Shown here piece by piece: positions 40,970-43,460 of a DNA stretch of 43,460 nt. Every line of letters starts with the position of its first letter. Positions within the stretch are counted from its first letter, which is position 1. Location of the stretch: the NCBI GenBank assembly GCA_015067725.1, contig SVLX01000019.1:1-43460 (forward strand). Reading direction: 5' to 3'. The DNA comes from Oscillospiraceae bacterium. Its GTDB lineage: Bacteria > Bacillota > Clostridia > Oscillospirales > Oscillospiraceae. The position numbers and the translations under genes were made by a program. The notes under the pieces were generated by a model, which had not been told where the DNA came from, ran no database searches, and worked only from the letters and a program-made list of their open reading frames with translations.

Positions 40970-43460
40970 ATGCCCAAGAAACCCTATGGAGTGAACGAAC
41001 TCCGCGAAATGTTCCTCTCTTTCTTTGAGAGCAAGGAGCACCTGCGCCTGCCCAGCTTTTCGCTGATTCCCCAGAATGACCAGTCCCTGCTGTTGATCAA
41101 CTCCGGCATGGCCCCCATGAAGCCCTACTTCAAGGGCGATGTGGAGCCGCCCCGCCATCGCATCTGCACCTGCCAGAAGTGCATCCGCACCGGCGACATT
41201 GACAACATCGGTAAGACCGCCCGCCACGGCACCTACTTTGAGATGCTGGGCAACTTTTCTTTCGGCGACTACTTCAAGCGTGAGGCCATCGCCTGGAGCT
41301 GGGAATTCCTGACCGAGGTGGTGGGTCTGGAAGCCGACCGACTGTATCCCTCCATCTATGAGAACGATGAGGAAGCCTTTGAAATCTGGAACAAGGAAAT
41401 CGGCATCCCCGCTGAGCGTATCTTCCGCTTCGGCAAGAAGGACAACTTCTGGGAACATGGCGCAGGCCCCTGCGGCCCTTGCTCTGAGATTTATTATGAC
41501 CGTGGCGAGAAATATGGCTGCGGCGAGCCCGGTTGTACTGTGGGTTGCGAGTGCGACCGCTATATGGAGGTCTGGAACAACGTCTTCTCCCAGTTTGACA
41601 ACGACGGACACGGCAATTATACTGAGCTTACCCAGAAGAACATCGATACCGGCATGGGTTTGGAGCGTTTGGCTGTGGTCTGTCAGGATGTGTACAGCCT
41701 CTTTGACGTGGATACGGTCATGTCCATCACCAACAAGGTCACCGAGATTACCGGTGCTTCCTATGGCCAGAGTGCCCGGACGGATGTCTCTCTCCGGGTC
41801 ATCACCGACCATATCCGCTCCGCTGTCTTTATGATTGCTGATGGTGTTCTGCCCTCCAACGAGGGTCGGGGCTATGTACTTCGCCGCCTGCTCCGTCGGG
41901 CTGCCCGGCATGGCAAGCTCCTGGGCGTCAACGATCCCTTCCTGTTCTCCGTGGTGGAGACCGTTGTCCGGGAGAATGAGGGGCACTATACCTACCTGCG
42001 GGAGCGGGCTGACTATATCACCAGAGTTGTCCGCACCGAAGAAGACAACTTCGCCCGCACCATTGACGGCGGCATGAAGATTTTTGGTGAACTCCTGGCT
42101 GAACACAAGGCGAAGGGCGAGACGGTGTTCTCCGGTGCCGATGCCTTTAAGCTCTATGATACCTATGGATTCCCCATTGACCTGACCGCTGAAATGGTGG
42201 CTGACGAGGGCATGACCATTGACCAGGACAGCTTCCAGCAGCTCATGAAGGAGCAGAAGGTCAGAGCAAGAGAAGCCCGGAAGGCTCTGGGCGATTTGGC
42301 TTGGGCCGGTATTGATTTGGGGCTGGACAACACCCCCACCGAATTCACCGGCTACGAGAAGACCACCGACACCGGCAAGGTTCTGGCGGTCTGCGTGGGC
42401 GAAGAAGTGACCGGTTGCATTGCCGGCGGAGAAAATGGCATTCTGGTGCTGGATAAGACTCCCTTCTATGCCGAAATGGGCGGTCAGGTGGCAGACTTCG
42501 GCACCATCACCGTGGGCGAGTCCGTCTTCCAGGTGACCAATGTCCAGAAGGATAAGGGCGGCAAGTACCTGCACCATGGTAAACTCCTGTCCGGCGAAAT
42601 CAAGGTGGACGACACTGCCGTTGCCGCCATCGATACCCTTCGCCGGGATGCCATCCGCAGAGCTCACTCCGCAACCCATATCCTCCAGAGCATTCTGGTC
42701 AAGGTGCTGGGTGACCACTGCCATCAGGCCGGCTCTCTGGTTGAGCCCGACCGTTTGCGCTTCGACTTTACCCACTATGAGGGCATTTCCAGAGAGGACC
42801 TGAAGAAGATTGAGCGGCTGACCGTGGAGGCCATTCTCTCCGGTACTGCGGTGGAGACGCTGGTTCTGCCTGTGGAAGAAGCCAAGAAGCTGGGTGCAAC
42901 TGCCCTCTTTGGGGAGAAGTATGGCGATACCGTCCGGGTGGTGAAGATGGGCGACATCTCTCTGGAATTCTGCGGCGGTACCCATCTGGACAACACCGCA
43001 AGAGCCGGTCTGTTCCACATTGTCTCTGAGGCATCCGTTGCCTCCGGTGTGCGCCGGATTGAGGCGGTTACCGGTCCTGCCGTTCTGGAACTGCTGGAGC
43101 GGGAGAACGAGACGATTCTGCGGGCGGCAGATACCCTGAAGGCAAACAACCCTGCCGAGCTGGTGCGCAAGGCTGAGGCCACGGTTCAGGAGCTGAAGGA
43201 AGCCCGCCGGGTTATCGAGCAGTACAAGGACAAGGAGTCTGCCGGTGGTGCGGATACCATTCTGAAGGCGGCCAAAGAAATTGGCGGTCTCCGTGTGGCT
43301 ACCTGTAAGCTGACTGAGGGCGATGCCAACTCCCTGCGTAAGCTGGGTGACGTGCTCCGGGAGAAGGATGCTGCCGCCGTTGTGGTGCTGGCTCTGCTGG
43401 GCGAGAAGGTTACCTTCCAGGCGGTTTGCGGCAAGGATGCTGTGGCCAAGGGGATCAAGG
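40970..43460 (+). CDS. alaS: Alanyl-tRNA synthetase, cut by the right edge
   Basis: ATG 40970 lies nine bases after GGAGG (40956-40960). The 830 visible residues of a usual 870-880 include the class II catalytic core (GHKPYFKG-like MKPYFKGDVEPPRHR, FEMLGNFSFGDYFK, GAGPCGPCSEIYYD, NIDTGMGLERL). The tRNA-recognition domain, the editing domain with HSATHILQ and CGGTHLDNT, and most of the C-terminal domain follow. It charges tRNA-Ala and clears Ser/Gly errors. The T-box leader that would normally lie just upstream is displaced by the RAYT gene and repeats. The last few dozen codons are outside the window. Confidence 0.97.
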   Translation, partial: MPKKPYGVNELREMFLSFFESKEHLRLPSFSLIPQNDQSLLLINSGMAPMKPYFKGDVEPPRHRICTCQKCIRTGDIDNIGKTARHGTYFEMLGNFSFGDYFKREAIAWSWEFLTEVVGLEADRLYPSIYENDEEAFEIWNKEIGIPAERIFRFGKKDNFWEHGAGPCGPCSEIYYDRGEKYGCGEPGCTVGCECDRYMEVWNNVFSQFDNDGHGNYTELTQKNIDTGMGLERLAVVCQDVYSLFDVDTVMSITNKVTEITGASYGQSARTDVSLRVITDHIRSAVFMIADGVLPSNEGRGYVLRRLLRRAARHGKLLGVNDPFLFSVVETVVRENEGHYTYLRERADYITRVVRTEEDNFARTIDGGMKIFGELLAEHKAKGETVFSGADAFKLYDTYGFPIDLTAEMVADEGMTIDQDSFQQLMKEQKVRAREARKALGDLAWAGIDLGLDNTPTEFTGYEKTTDTGKVLAVCVGEEVTGCIAGGENGILVLDKTPFYAEMGGQVADFGTITVGESVFQVTNVQKDKGGKYLHHGKLLSGEIKVDDTAVAAIDTLRRDAIRRAHSATHILQSILVKVLGDHCHQAGSLVEPDRLRFDFTHYEGISREDLKKIERLTVEAILSGTAVETLVLPVEEAKKLGATALFGEKYGDTVRVVKMGDISLEFCGGTHLDNTARAGLFHIVSEASVASGVRRIEAVTGPAVLELLERENETILRAADTLKANNPAELVRKAEATVQELKEARRVIEQYKDKESAGGADTILKAAKEIGGLRVATCKLTEGDANSLRKLGDVLREKDAAAVVVLALLGEKVTFQAVCGKDAVAKGIK

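Overview
The window reads as chromosome of a moderately GC-rich anaerobic Firmicute of the class Clostridia, most like the Oscillospiraceae/Ruminococcaceae of the gut. The signs are strong AGGAGG-type ribosome binding sites, frequent TTG and GTG starts, SLH-anchored BspA-type surface protein, lipoproteins with low-complexity tails, a Firmicutes-type ethanolamine cluster, RNase M5 and a T-box-controlled alaS. The genus cannot be fixed from the sequence alone.

Layout. (a) 1-121: one end of an IS3-family element that runs off the left edge. (b) 279-3006: an XRE/TPR-type regulator and a fused ABC exporter. (c) 3016-4028: a 76-bp direct repeat flanks an AT-richer insert. The insert has the architecture of a type III toxin-antitoxin module: promoter, RNA of repeated hairpins, terminator, ToxN/TenpN-like toxin. 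A low-complexity lipoprotein gene follows. (d) 4530-6457, minus strand: a phosphatase-GNAT fusion and a frameshifted, active-site-less PyrF relative. (e) 6641-17290: a small membrane peptide gene, a strong terminator, then a compact ethanolamine-utilisation microcompartment operon in the order Fe-alcohol dehydrogenase, eutA, eutB, eutC, eutL, eutE, eutM, eutT, pduL-type phosphotransacylase, eut_hyp family, eutN, eutH. A winged-helix regulator converges on it. (f) 18742-27822: a 3,026-residue secreted subtilisin-like protease with Big_2, BspA-type leucine-rich, Fn3, six 41-residue Cys repeats and three SLH domains. (g) 28048-34716: two lipoproteins, a nucleoside-type ABC importer (BMP family), PlsC and a glycerophosphodiesterase. 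(h) 34777-39304, minus strand: an overlapping operon of an unknown protein, holA, RNase M5, a GNAT and an ABC-F protein. (i) 39411-43460: the alaS region, where an alanine-type T-box leader is separated from alaS by seven tandem 93/94-bp REP-bearing repeats and a REP-associated tyrosine transposase (RAYT) gene.

How the genes work together. EutH imports ethanolamine and EutBC splits it to acetaldehyde and ammonia. EutA and EutT keep the adenosylcobalamin cofactor active. EutE, PduL and the Fe-ADH turn acetaldehyde into acetyl-CoA, acetyl-phosphate and ethanol inside a shell of EutL, EutM and EutN. No EutV/EutW two-component pair and no EutS are present, so control must lie with the adjacent regulator, with the leader, or elsewhere.

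The two most unusual structures are the repeat-flanked type III toxin-antitoxin island at 3016-4028 and the REP array plus RAYT wedged between the alaS T-box and alaS. The RAYT gene itself carries an inverted in-frame copy of the REP sequence.
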